Both the position numbers and the translations under genes were made by a program. DNA of 29,619 nt from JBEKZQ01 sp049509675 (GTDB lineage Bacteria > Planctomycetota > Planctomycetia > Pirellulales > Thermoguttaceae): assembly GCA_049509675.1 (NCBI GenBank), contig JBEKZQ010000018.1:1-29619 (forward strand). The letters are read 5' to 3'. Below, one piece after another: positions 7,324 through 14,155 of this stretch. The notes under the pieces are model-generated. The model was not told the DNA's origin. It saw only the letters and a list, made by a program, of their open reading frames with translations, and made no database searches. Positions within the stretch are counted from its first letter, which is position 1, and every line of letters starts with the position of its first letter.

Positions 7324-8065
7324 TCCGTGGCTGAACCAACTCGGCGGCCTGTTGGGCTCGGCGGCCGTGCGCGGCTGGATGGGTACGCTGGACTACAAAG
7401 TCCTCTACCAGGACCGCAGCGTCGACCCCATCTTTCCCGAATGCCGGAGGCAGAAGATCTATCTGTTTTGGCACGAATACATCCTGTTTCCCCTGTACCT
7501 GCGCGGACATTGCAACTTGTCGATGCTTTTGAGCCGGCACCGCGACGCGGAGATCCTCTCGCACGTGGCCCATCACCTGGGGTTCGACTTCATCCGCGGC
7601 TCGACGAACCGCGGCGGGGTGGCGGCCCTGCGTCAACTGCTGGCCGAGAGCCGGCACAGGCATCTTACGATTACGCCGGACGGACCGCGCGGTCCGCGGC
7701 GAAAGCTGGCGCCCGGTTCGATCTACCTGGCCTCGAAGTTGGGGCTGCCCCTGGTGCTGATGGGTTACGCCTACGATCGGCCCTGGCGGGCGAAAAGCTG
7801 GGACCGCTTTGCGATTCCCCGGCCTTGTTCCCGGGCCCGCGTGATCGCCACCGGCGAGATCTACATTCCGCCCGATCTGGACCGCGACGGCGTGGAGCAT
7901 TATCGCCAGGAGGTGGAGCGGTCGTTGAACCAATTGACCGAGCAGGCCGAGGCCTGGGCCGAGTCCGGCCGCCGCCTGCCCGGCCAGTCCGTGCTGTACC
8001 GCTGCCATGCCCCGCTGCGGCGAACTTGCTCCACCGAGCGCCGAAAAACGAAAACTGAAAATTGA
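7304..8065 (+). CDS. DUF374 lysophospholipid acyltransferase-like protein
   Basis: This 253-residue protein belongs to the DUF374 branch of the LpxL/lysophospholipid acyltransferase superfamily, which probably acylates a lipid A-like or other envelope lipid at the inner membrane. Visible motifs are the putative HxxxxE-type region FWHE (55-58), LLSRHRDAEI, FIRGSTNRGG (97-105) and TPDGPRGPRR (124-133), a family hallmark. The only early in-frame start is TTG 7304, immediately after the dapF stop, so translation is probably coupled. The first six residues come from the inverted repeat rather than from the family; homology seems to begin near LNQLGGLLGSAAVR. The last residues (ERRKTKTEN) also look repeat-derived (CGAAAACTGAAAA). 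Confidence 0.88.
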   Translation: MDLSPFLPWLNQLGGLLGSAAVRGWMGTLDYKVLYQDRSVDPIFPECRRQKIYLFWHEYILFPLYLRGHCNLSMLLSRHRDAEILSHVAHHLGFDFIRGSTNRGGVAALRQLLAESRHRHLTITPDGPRGPRRKLAPGSIYLASKLGLPLVLMGYAYDRPWRAKSWDRFAIPRPCSRARVIATGEIYIPPDLDRDGVEHYRQEVERSLNQLTEQAEAWAESGRRLPGQSVLYRCHAPLRRTCSTERRKTKTEN

Positions 8066-8078
8066 CGTCTTTCCCGCC

Positions 8079-8966
8079 TCACTCCACGCTGATCGGCGGC
8101 AGGTTCAGATTGCCGCGGGCTTCGTTGACGATTCGTAACACGTATTGCGACGCATACTCCGGACGGACGGTCTTGACCGGGTTCAGCGTCCAATCGTCAT
8201 AGCGCGGGAAGCGGGCCACGAATTGTCGGTAGAGGAACTGGAAGTAGGGAATATCTTCCGCAACGAACCAGTTGCGAAAGTCACCGTAGGCCTTCGTTCG
8301 TTCGACCCGCCGCAGATAGGGATCGACCTGGGAGCTGCCGCCCAGCCTGGTGTCCAAATACTGTTCCAGATTGGCAAGATTCCCATCGATCATGTCTTCG
8401 TAATGGACGACGAAGAGGCCCGGCTCTTTCCCCAGGTAGGCGACGAGCTGAGGTTCGAGCATGTCGTGGGACTGGAATCGTTCCGGCGCCAACTCGAAGC
8501 GGGGCAAGGCCGGCAGCCATTGCCCGCGCCAACGCGCATAGTCCTCCATGAACTTGAAGAAATCGACATAGCGGATTGCGTCGGGTGCGGCTTCCTTCTG
8601 CCGCAAGGCGTTCAGAACGGACCGGATGAACGGCTCATCCGTGCAGTACGGCTCATGGTAGAGACGGTAAAGCTCGGCGCTGACAGCCCGGTCCTTCGGA
8701 TCCCGGACAATGAGAATTTTCATATCGAATGCGGCGAAGGATTCCAGATCGATGGCCGCCGGCGGAATCACGTAGTCGTCAGCCGGGTAGAGCTGAAGCA
8801 GATAGCCATCGATCAGCACCTTGGCGACAACGTGGGCCGTGGCGGCGCCCACGAAGCGGCACCGTTCGAGCAGAAGGGTCGTTTCGTCGCGAGGCAGCGA
8901 GTTGAATATCTTGTACGCCAGGGCGGTGGTTCCGGATTTCGACAGTCCAAGAATGAGAACTTTCAT
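8079..8966 (-). CDS. Sulfotransferase-like protein
   Basis: This 295-residue protein has the PAPS-dependent sulfotransferase fold signatures. The N-terminal P-loop is LGLSKSGTTAL (KSGTT at 10-14) after a MKVLIL strand, where the 5'-phosphosulfate loop is expected. The 3'-phosphate motif region is VRDPKDRAVS at 87-96. Such enzymes transfer sulfate to carbohydrate or other hydroxyl groups; the acceptor cannot be inferred. ATG 8966 was preferred to an in-frame start at 9041 because the fold begins at MKVLIL. The gene converges on the DUF374 gene with only 13 bp between stops. No membrane segment is visible, so it is probably cytoplasmic. Confidence 0.82.
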   Translation of the reverse strand: MKVLILGLSKSGTTALAYKIFNSLPRDETTLLLERCRFVGAATAHVVAKVLIDGYLLQLYPADDYVIPPAAIDLESFAAFDMKILIVRDPKDRAVSAELYRLYHEPYCTDEPFIRSVLNALRQKEAAPDAIRYVDFFKFMEDYARWRGQWLPALPRFELAPERFQSHDMLEPQLVAYLGKEPGLFVVHYEDMIDGNLANLEQYLDTRLGGSSQVDPYLRRVERTKAYGDFRNWFVAEDIPYFQFLYRQFVARFPRYDDWTLNPVKTVRPEYASQYVLRIVNEARGNLNLPPISVE

Positions 8967-9150
8967 TGCGGCTCGATCGATCCCCTGCGCTTGCCAAGCA
9001 ACCCTCGGGCCACCGACGTCCGATCGGCACCCACGCGACACGTCGGGTTCATGCTAATCGCCGAGAGATTTGCAGACAAGTACGCTCGTCCGCCGATTTC
9101 TTGCAGGAGAACTGCAAAATCTGACGCGACGGCGCCCAGAGGGTGCCCGG

Positions 9151-9210
9151 GTCCATGTTTTCGGTCATGGGTCCGGCCAAATGGAAGTGCCCATCAGCCG
9201 AAAAATGGAC
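9151..9210. repeat. Imperfect inverted repeat in the divergent spacer before dus
   Basis: The arm 9151-9171 (GTCCATGTTTTCGG...CATGGG) pairs imperfectly with 9190-9210 (CCCATC...CCGAAAAATGGAC), giving about 18 paired bases of 21. The 8967-9274 spacer separates the divergent sulfotransferase and dus genes. Apart from this element I see no gene or clear promoter in it. Confidence 0.6.
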
Positions 9211-9274
9211 CAGACCCCGACTTTGCACTTCTCCTGCGATTTTTTGTTGTGCGTTTGACCACTACAATGAATTC

Positions 9275-10291
9275 ATGGATGATGAAGTCCCCGCGCGCCA
9301 CATGCTTCGACCCTTGCGGATCGGCGGCCTCCGGATCGATTTTCCCGTGGTCCAGGCGGCCCTGAGCGGTTATAGCGATTGGCCGATGCGGGTGATCGCC
9401 CGGCGGCTCGGTGCGCCGTTCACGTTTTGCGAAGTGCTGCTGGACCACTTCATACTCAACGTGACCAAGGGCTCCAAGGCGCGGCGGTTCATCAACGTCA
9501 GCGACGAGGAACATCCGTGCGGGGCCCAATTGATGGGCGACACGCCGGAGCAGTTCGCGCCTGCGGCGTTGAAACTGGTGGAAGCGGGCTTCGACGTCGT
9601 GGATCTGAACTTCGCCTGCCCGGTGCGCAAGGTGCTGAGCCGCTGCCGCGGCGGCTACCTGTTGAGCGTGCCGGACGTGGCCCTGGAGATAGTCGCCCGG
9701 GTGCGCGAGGCCCTGCCGCCGAGAGTTCCGCTGAGCGTGAAGATGCGGCGCGGCTTCGACGACAGCCCCCAGAGCCGCGACAATTTCTTCGCCATCTTCG
9801 ACGGCGCCTTCGCCCGCGGCGCGGCCGCCGTCACGGTCCACGGTCGCACGGTTCGCCAGGGCTATCAAGGGGCAAGTTCCTGGGAGTTCCTCCGCGAGGT
9901 GAAGGAACATGCCGGGCCGCGGACGGTGCTGGGCAGCGGCGACCTCTTTACGCCCCAGGACGTGTTGGCCATGTTCGCCCGCACGGGCGTGGACGGCGCG
10001 GCCCTGGCCCGGGGCGCAATCGGCAACCCGTGGATCTTCCGGCAGATCCGCGACCTGGCGGCGGGCCGGCCTTTCCTGCCGCCCGACTTGCGCCAGCAGC
10101 GCTCCGTCATCGACGAGCACTATCGGCTGGCGGAGGAGATTTATGGCCCGGAGCGGAGTTGCAACCGCATGCGAAAGTTCGGCATCAAGTATTCCCGCTT
10201 GCACCCCCAGGCCGAACAGGTCCGCGCCGCGCTGGCCACGGTAAAGACTCCCGATCAGTGGCGGGCCGCACTGGAGAAGTGGTACGGGTGA
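9275..10291 (+). CDS. dus: tRNA-dihydrouridine synthase
   Basis: This flavin-dependent enzyme reduces specific uridines in tRNA to dihydrouridine. The 338-residue protein shows the Dus TIM-barrel pattern: VVQAALSGYSDWPMR at the N-terminus, catalytic Cys115 in DLNFACPVRKVL, the FMN-binding lysine region SVKMRRG, VHGRTVRQGYQG, and GVDGAALARGAIGNPWIFRQ near the phosphate-binding site. The start at ATG 9275 leaves a short N-terminal extension before the barrel. The C-terminal helical domain includes RMRKFGIKYS. The Dus subtype cannot be assigned by eye. A TTTTCAG-rich repeat begins 4 bp after the stop. The gene converges on queG, another tRNA-modification gene. Confidence 0.93.
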   Translation: MDDEVPARHMLRPLRIGGLRIDFPVVQAALSGYSDWPMRVIARRLGAPFTFCEVLLDHFILNVTKGSKARRFINVSDEEHPCGAQLMGDTPEQFAPAALKLVEAGFDVVDLNFACPVRKVLSRCRGGYLLSVPDVALEIVARVREALPPRVPLSVKMRRGFDDSPQSRDNFFAIFDGAFARGAAAVTVHGRTVRQGYQGASSWEFLREVKEHAGPRTVLGSGDLFTPQDVLAMFARTGVDGAALARGAIGNPWIFRQIRDLAAGRPFLPPDLRQQRSVIDEHYRLAEEIYGPERSCNRMRKFGIKYSRLHPQAEQVRAALATVKTPDQWRAALEKWYG

Positions 10292-10294
10292 GAG

Positions 10295-10502
10295 TTTTCA
10301 GTGTTCAGTTTTCAGTTTTCAGTTCGGCATGGACATTCGCGCTAATGGTCTGTCCAACTTGAGTTTACGGGTGCCACGGTTGGCTTGTCCAACCGTGTTT
10401 CCAGCACTGCTGGGCAAGCCAGCAGTGGCACCCAACCGGTAATGTCGAAATGGACAGACCGCTAGCGTCCGTAACTGAAAACTGAACACTGAAAACTGAA
10501 AA
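10295..10502. repeat. TTTTCAG/CTGAAAA inverted repeat between convergent dus and queG
   Basis: Four short TTCAG units at 10295-10324 face the complementary array at 10473-10502. The unit order differs, so the pairing is imperfect. The arms begin 4 bp after the dus stop and 8 bp after the queG stop (minus strand). A separate hairpin element (10347-10460) is nested between them. A second array of the same type lies at 16120-16177. Confidence 0.85.
10347..10460 (+). repeat. GTGCCAC twin-hairpin element, full copy 1
   Basis: The terminal inverted repeats are GGTCTGTCCA (10347-10356) and TGGACAGACC (10451-10460). Inside are two hairpins: CACGGTTGG-CTTGT-CCAACCGTG at 10375-10397 and CACTGCTGG-GCAAG-CCAGCAGTG at 10405-10427. 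The second is a diverged reverse-orientation version of the first. No protein is encoded. The same element occurs in reverse at 21784-21915, and as a core fragment at 12491-12556. Confidence 0.92.
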
Positions 10503-10510
10503 GTTCCTGA

Positions 10511-11428
10511 CTACGCGCCAGCATTGCGGCACATCCCCTGGCGGCCGACCCGACCGGCAATACTGCCGCGAAAACGCTGGCGGAAGGCCGCGTCGTCCAT
10601 GTCGAGCAGATCGGCCAGGTTCAGCGGATTCATGCCGGCTCGCGGCTGGAAACCGGGCCCGGCGGTCGGCGGCGTCGCGCGATTCCAAGGGCAGGCCTCC
10701 TGGCAGGCATCGCACCCCAATACGCGGCGGCCGATCGCCCCCTGGAGTCCCGCAGGCGTGTCGGCACGCGACTGGATCGTCAAGTAGCTGATGCACTTTC
10801 GGGCGTCGACGCGGTAGGGCTCGCCCAGCGCTCCCGTGGGACAGGCATCCAAACAGGCGCGGCAGGCGCCACACAGATCGGCGTCGGCCGGTGCGTCGTA
10901 CTCCAATTGCTCGCTGCTGAGCAAGGCCGCCAGAACCAGCCAGCTTCCAAAACGGCGGTTCACCAGCAGGGTGTTCTTGCCGATCGAGCCCAGCCCGGCC
11001 AATCGAGCGAACTCGCGCTCCAACAACGGCGCGGTGTCGACCACGCCGCGCACCGCGGCGCCGGGCGACAGGCGGCGATGGAAGTCGGCCAGTTGATGGA
11101 GCCGGGGCCGGATCAGCTCGTGGTAGTCGGAACCCCAAGCATAGCGCGACAGGCTCCCCTGTCCCGGCCCGGCGGCGGCCGGCTCGACCGTCCGGTAGTT
11201 GACGGCCAACATGAGGATGCTTTGCACGCCCTCCAAGACGTGCCGCGGATGCTCGTAGGCCGCGGCCCGATCGCTCAGATACTGCATGCTACCGGCGCAG
11301 CCGTCGGCCAGCCAGCGGCGAAAGACATCCAGCGTCGGCGGCCGAATTGCGGGGGTTGTCCCGGCCAGATCGAACCCCAATCGCCGGGCTTCCTCTTTCA
11401 AGGCGGCAGTTAATTCAGCAGGTGACAT
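10511..11428 (-). CDS. queG: Epoxyqueuosine reductase
   Basis: The product performs the last step of queuosine synthesis, reducing epoxyqueuosine in tRNA with cobalamin and iron-sulfur clusters. The 305-residue protein shows the proposed catalytic aspartate in GVVDTAPLLERE (Asp131), the GLGSIGKNTLL motif, and two ferredoxin-like clusters (CGACRACLDACPTGA and CDACQEACPWN; cysteines 186, 189, 192, 196, 239, 242, 246). ATG 11428 fits the normal N-terminus; an in-frame start at 11554 would add an unsupported extension. The family usually continues past the basic RRGLLRN-like motif; here the chain stops just after GRQGMCRN, with only AGA before the stop. That stop lies 8 bp from the TTTTCAG repeat, so the extreme C-terminus is probably lost. 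Confidence 0.93.
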   Translation of the reverse strand: MSPAELTAALKEEARRLGFDLAGTTPAIRPPTLDVFRRWLADGCAGSMQYLSDRAAAYEHPRHVLEGVQSILMLAVNYRTVEPAAAGPGQGSLSRYAWGSDYHELIRPRLHQLADFHRRLSPGAAVRGVVDTAPLLEREFARLAGLGSIGKNTLLVNRRFGSWLVLAALLSSEQLEYDAPADADLCGACRACLDACPTGALGEPYRVDARKCISYLTIQSRADTPAGLQGAIGRRVLGCDACQEACPWNRATPPTAGPGFQPRAGMNPLNLADLLDMDDAAFRQRFRGSIAGRVGRQGMCRNAGA

Positions 11429-11554
11429 CGTTTGACGTGTTGCGCATGGCAACTTTGCAAGTTCCCCAAGGGACTTTCGCGCCGCACGCCGCGGCAGTAC
11501 AATCCAGCGCATAAAGGCTATTGTACGACTGCGAGCATTATTGGTGTTCAGCAA

Positions 11555-11625
11555 AGTAATGCAACGGCGGGCGCGTTTTTTCCCCGCAAGACCGGCCTCC
11601 CGTTGGTCGGCCTCGTTGCATTACT
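11555..11625. repeat. 71-bp element with perfect 12-bp inverted ends
   Basis: AGTAATGCAACG at 11555-11566 is exactly complementary to CGTTGCATTACT at 11614-11625. The interior is GC-rich with a run of seven T. It lies in the divergent gap between queG and the small lipoprotein, where no gene is seen. No other copy was noticed in this window. Confidence 0.8.
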
Positions 11626-11655
11626 ATTCTGAGGCTCAATAGGGACACACTTCTG

Positions 11656-11847
11656 GTGCGACGGTTTCTTTGTTTGATACTCAGGCTGTGCCTGCTTCTG
11701 CTACTATGCGGCTGCGGACCGCGCGTGTCCAAGGAGGAGTTGGGGACCGTGGTCTTTGAAGTGCCCAAAGTTCGCGGGGCGGACAAGCCGTTCAAAATGC
11801 CCCAATTACAGGAAGAGAACCACGGAGAACACGAAAACGCAGATTAG
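11656..11847 (+). CDS. Small lipoprotein of unknown function
   Basis: This 63-residue protein starts at GTG 11656. A strongly hydrophobic signal with five consecutive leucines ends in the lipobox LCGC (Cys20). The mature part contains RVSKEELGTVVFEVPKVRGA, a motif I recall from short lipoproteins in planctomycetes; its function is unknown. The last 12 residues (QEENHGEHENAD) are encoded by an imperfect inverted repeat rich in ACACGAAAA, so the native end is probably the preceding KMPQL. It is the first of three consecutive exported proteins here. Confidence 0.7.
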   Translation: MRRFLCLILRLCLLLLLCGCGPRVSKEELGTVVFEVPKVRGADKPFKMPQLQEENHGEHENAD

Positions 11848-11888
11848 AGCCGTGCGTGTTTTTCGTGTCTCTTGTGTTTTTCGCGGTT
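11819..11888. repeat. Imperfect palindrome of ACACGAAAA/TTTTCGTGT type
   Basis: The left part 11819-11840 (CACGGAGAACACGAAAACGC) is complementary, with gaps, to the right part 11855-11888 (GTTTTTCGTGTCTC, then GTGTTTTTCGCGGT). The small lipoprotein's stop TAG lies in the spacer, so the left arm is translated. It may act as a 3' hairpin. Confidence 0.65.
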
Positions 11889-11909
11889 GACTCCCTCCGG
11901 TCCCAACCT

Positions 11910-12022
11910 CTTGCAATTCTCGGAGAACCTAGCCTGGTAGATCGCCCCACGGTTCACGCCCCACGCCCCACGCCCCACGATGCCCCTTGCATTCTCGGAG
12001 GTCTGGACTAACCTGGTAGAAT
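11910..12022 (+). repeat. Direct repeat with CACGCCC microsatellite upstream of the 134-aa gene
   Basis: CTTGCAATTCTCGGAG...CCTGGTAGA at 11910-11941 recurs as CTTGCATTCTCGGAG...ACCTGGTAGAA at 11986-12021. Between them is a tandem repeat of CACGCCC, about 3.6 units at 11955-11979. The second copy ends in TAGAAT, a possible -10 box, about 40 nt before the next gene, but no -35 box at proper spacing was found. Confidence 0.65.
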
Positions 12023-12063
12023 AGGGTGGTTGTGTGGATTATTCCGATTTTAGGGGGGGTAAG

Positions 12064-12468
12064 ATGAAAACTATTGGAGCTCTTTTGTTGCTTGCCGTTG
12101 TCGGCGTACTGGCGTGCTCGAATTCGGCCGCGGCGGCGGGGCCGTACGTCTGGCCGCCGGCCGCATTCTGGGGCGGGTACGTTCCGGGGGCTGATCCGCA
12201 TCAATCGCCGCCATATTACGCGCTCTATCCACCGGTTTATTATGGGCGTGCCGTGGCCCGGGACTACGGGTCCAGCCCTTATGCCATGCCACCCGGCGCG
12301 GTGGGCGACGCTTCGAGCGAGGGTTTCTCAAGCCACGTGGCGCCCGGGCCGCTGCGGATCATCAATCCCTATGTGTCGCAGTCGGCGGAACGTGGGGTGG
12401 CGATGCAGGTGAAGGTGGTCGTGCCGAAGCCGTTGGTGATCTATCCGTGTACGGCCATGGACTTGTAA
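12064..12468 (+). CDS. Small secreted protein of unknown function
   Basis: This 134-residue protein starts at ATG 12064 behind a G-rich leader (AGGGGGGGTAAG); an in-frame start at 12034 would place residues before the signal peptide. The N-terminus is a classic export signal (MKTIGALLLLAVVGVLAC, then SNSAAAAG). Cleavage could be by signal peptidase I near AAAAG, or by signal peptidase II at LACS (Cys18). The mature protein is rich in Pro, Tyr, Gly and Trp (VWPPAAFWGGYVPG, PPYYALYPPVYYG), and the end has RIINPYVSQ and VKVVVPKPLVIYP strands. No family is recognised. Two cysteines remain, Cys18 and one near the C-terminus. It lies between two lipoproteins in the same orientation. Confidence 0.78.
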   Translation: MKTIGALLLLAVVGVLACSNSAAAAGPYVWPPAAFWGGYVPGADPHQSPPYYALYPPVYYGRAVARDYGSSPYAMPPGAVGDASSEGFSSHVAPGPLRIINPYVSQSAERGVAMQVKVVVPKPLVIYPCTAMDL

Positions 12469-12490
12469 CTCCCCCCAGAGTGGCTGAGCA

Positions 12491-12556
12491 CGGGTGCCAC
12501 TGCTGGCTCGTCCAGCAGTGCCAAAGCACGGTTGGGCAAGCCAACCATGGCACCCG
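12491..12556 (-). repeat. GTGCCAC twin-hairpin element, core copy 2
   Basis: This is the two-hairpin core in reverse orientation relative to copy 1: CACTGCTGG-CTCGT-CCAGCAGTG, then a CACGGTTGG hairpin with one arm changed (CCAACCATG). The terminal GGTCTGTCCA repeats are absent. It lies 22 bp after the stop of the secreted-protein gene. The rest of the 12469-12704 gap shows no gene. Confidence 0.85.
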
Positions 12557-12704
12557 CAAGAGCCGGGCGAAAAAACCCTAAATATCTACTTGCCCTCCAC
12601 TCTTATGGTGGATCCCACCAAAACCGCTCTGGACACGGGCCCCGGGGAAAGGTTACTCTGACCAACCCCCCACATGATTGCGTAGGCGGAAAGGAGTCTG
12701 CCGG

Positions 12705-13970
12705 ATGAAACCATGGTTGGCGTTCGTCGGTTCGTTGCTTTTCTTGTGTGGCTGTCAATGCATGGGAGCGCCGGGGTGTGACCCATTCTTGGGTCGGACC
12801 AGGGTGCCACCGCCGTGTACCGGTTCGGCCGGCCTGATGCCGGCCCCGGGCGTGCCGTTGCGGCCGATTCCCGAGATCCAGCCGGGCTGCGGACCACCCG
12901 TGTCGTACGGGACGCCGATAGCGCCGATGACCCCGGCGCCCGTGGCTCCCATGACGCCGGTTGCCCCAATGTCGCCCGGCAGCCCTGTTCCTTACTCGGC
13001 GCCGGCCGTAAATGGCGGCTATCCGGCGCCGGCGACGACGATGCCGGGCACGAACAACGGCTATCCGGCCCCGGTCGCGCCGTCGCCCAACGGCACGGTT
13101 CCCGTGCCCGGCAGCCCGGCGACAGGCGGCACGTTCTCGCCGCCCACCACGCAGTGGAACAACGGCAGCAGCGCGCCCGCTGGTGCGCTGCCGGCCGGCT
13201 CCAGCCCCGGCGGCACGACCTTTCGAGGGACCGCCGACGATCGGCCTGCCAACAGCCTGATCAGTTCGCAACCGGCGTCCAACGGCGCGGCCTCGGCCGA
13301 CACTTCCTTGTTGACCAACACCCCGACGCCCGCCATCGGCATGCCCGTTGCCGACAGCAGCACGCGACCGATCGGCAGTCCCGCGACGAGCGATGCGACG
13401 GACGTGCGGCAGCCGTTCACGCAGACTTTGCAGCCGGCCGCCCGAGACACGGCCGGCGCGCCGGCGGCCGCCAACGCATCGAGCGCGAACTCTGGGACCG
13501 GCGCCACGACCGGCAGCGCGACCGGTTCGCTCGCCGAAAGTACGGTTACTCAGACCAACAAGCCGATCGACATCATGAACTTGCCGGCCGCGGGCGGAGG
13601 GACGGCTGCACCGGGATCGGATGCCGGCGGGCAGGCGCAGGCCCCGGGCACGACCAGCGCGTTTCGCCCGGTGACGGGCGGGCAAGAGGCTCCACCGCAG
13701 GGGAACTACGGTTTTGGGCCGCGGTACGAGTGGCTGCGGGGGAAGCTGGAGTACTCGTCTGTGGAGCGGAAATGGAAGCTCCGCTATGTTCCGTCCGGCA
13801 GCCAGGCAGACGCTTATGGCGGCAGCGTGACGCTGCCGAGCGTTGACTTGTTGACCGGCTGCCAGCGGGGCGAGTTCCTGGAGGTCCGCGGCACGCTTCG
13901 CCCCCTGGCCGGCAGGCCGGGAAGTTCGCCCCTTTACGAGGTCGCCGAGGTCAAACGTCTGCTACAATAG
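12705..13970 (+). CDS. Pro/Ala/Thr-rich lipoprotein with C-terminal globular domain
   Basis: This 421-residue protein starts at ATG 12705, 8 nt after AAGGAG. The signal peptide ends in the lipobox LCGC (Cys17). Residues about 20-310 are low-complexity, rich in Pro, Ala, Thr, Ser and Gly, with imprecise repeats such as APMTPAPVAPMTP and NGGYPAPATTMPG/NNGYPAPVAPSPNG; this is probably an extended wall-spanning linker. The last 90 or so residues look globular: YEWLRGKLEYSSVERKWKLR, GSVTLPSVDLL, EFLEVRGTLRPLAG and YEVAEVKRLLQ. The beta pattern might be OB-like, but I cannot assign a family. It may bridge the outer membrane to another cell layer (inference). Confidence 0.8.
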   Translation: MKPWLAFVGSLLFLCGCQCMGAPGCDPFLGRTRVPPPCTGSAGLMPAPGVPLRPIPEIQPGCGPPVSYGTPIAPMTPAPVAPMTPVAPMSPGSPVPYSAPAVNGGYPAPATTMPGTNNGYPAPVAPSPNGTVPVPGSPATGGTFSPPTTQWNNGSSAPAGALPAGSSPGGTTFRGTADDRPANSLISSQPASNGAASADTSLLTNTPTPAIGMPVADSSTRPIGSPATSDATDVRQPFTQTLQPAARDTAGAPAAANASSANSGTGATTGSATGSLAESTVTQTNKPIDIMNLPAAGGGTAAPGSDAGGQAQAPGTTSAFRPVTGGQEAPPQGNYGFGPRYEWLRGKLEYSSVERKWKLRYVPSGSQADAYGGSVTLPSVDLLTGCQRGEFLEVRGTLRPLAGRPGSSPLYEVAEVKRLLQ

Positions 13971-14000
13971 AAGTGGAGTTTTGCAAAACGCCGATTTGAG

Positions 14001-14115
14001 ATCCCCTCTCCCTCCGGGAGAGAGTGAGGGGGAGTTGAGGCAAATCGCGGTTTCCTGTATTGCCTGTCTGTCCCACGATCCCCTCACCCCGGCCCTCTCC
14101 CGGAGGGAGAGGGGG
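14001..14115. repeat. Second inverted pair of CTCCCTCCGGGAGAG repeats
   Basis: Copies in opposite orientation at 14001-14032 and 14079-14115 belong to the same family as 1508-1622. Here, too, the two copies flank about 45 nt. The element fills most of the gap before the SecA-like gene, and the second copy ends 40 bp before that start codon. Confidence 0.85.
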
Positions 14116-14155
14116 ACTGCTCGTGGCAGCGTTCGATCCACGTGAGTGAGCGGCC

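Noticed and set aside
10375..10427. Twin hairpins as a possible tRNA or known riboswitch
   Set aside because: There is no cloverleaf, anticodon arm or TTC-loop pattern, and it occurs in several copies at unrelated places and in both orientations.
10365..10500. Peptides such as WLAQQCWKHGWTSQPWHP encoded by the twin-hairpin repeat
   Set aside because: They arise because the repeat happens to lack stops in one frame; there is no start signal and no separate gene.
11955..11979. CACGCCC tandem repeat as a possible CRISPR array
   Set aside because: The unit is 7 nt with no spacers, and no cas genes are present. It is a microsatellite.
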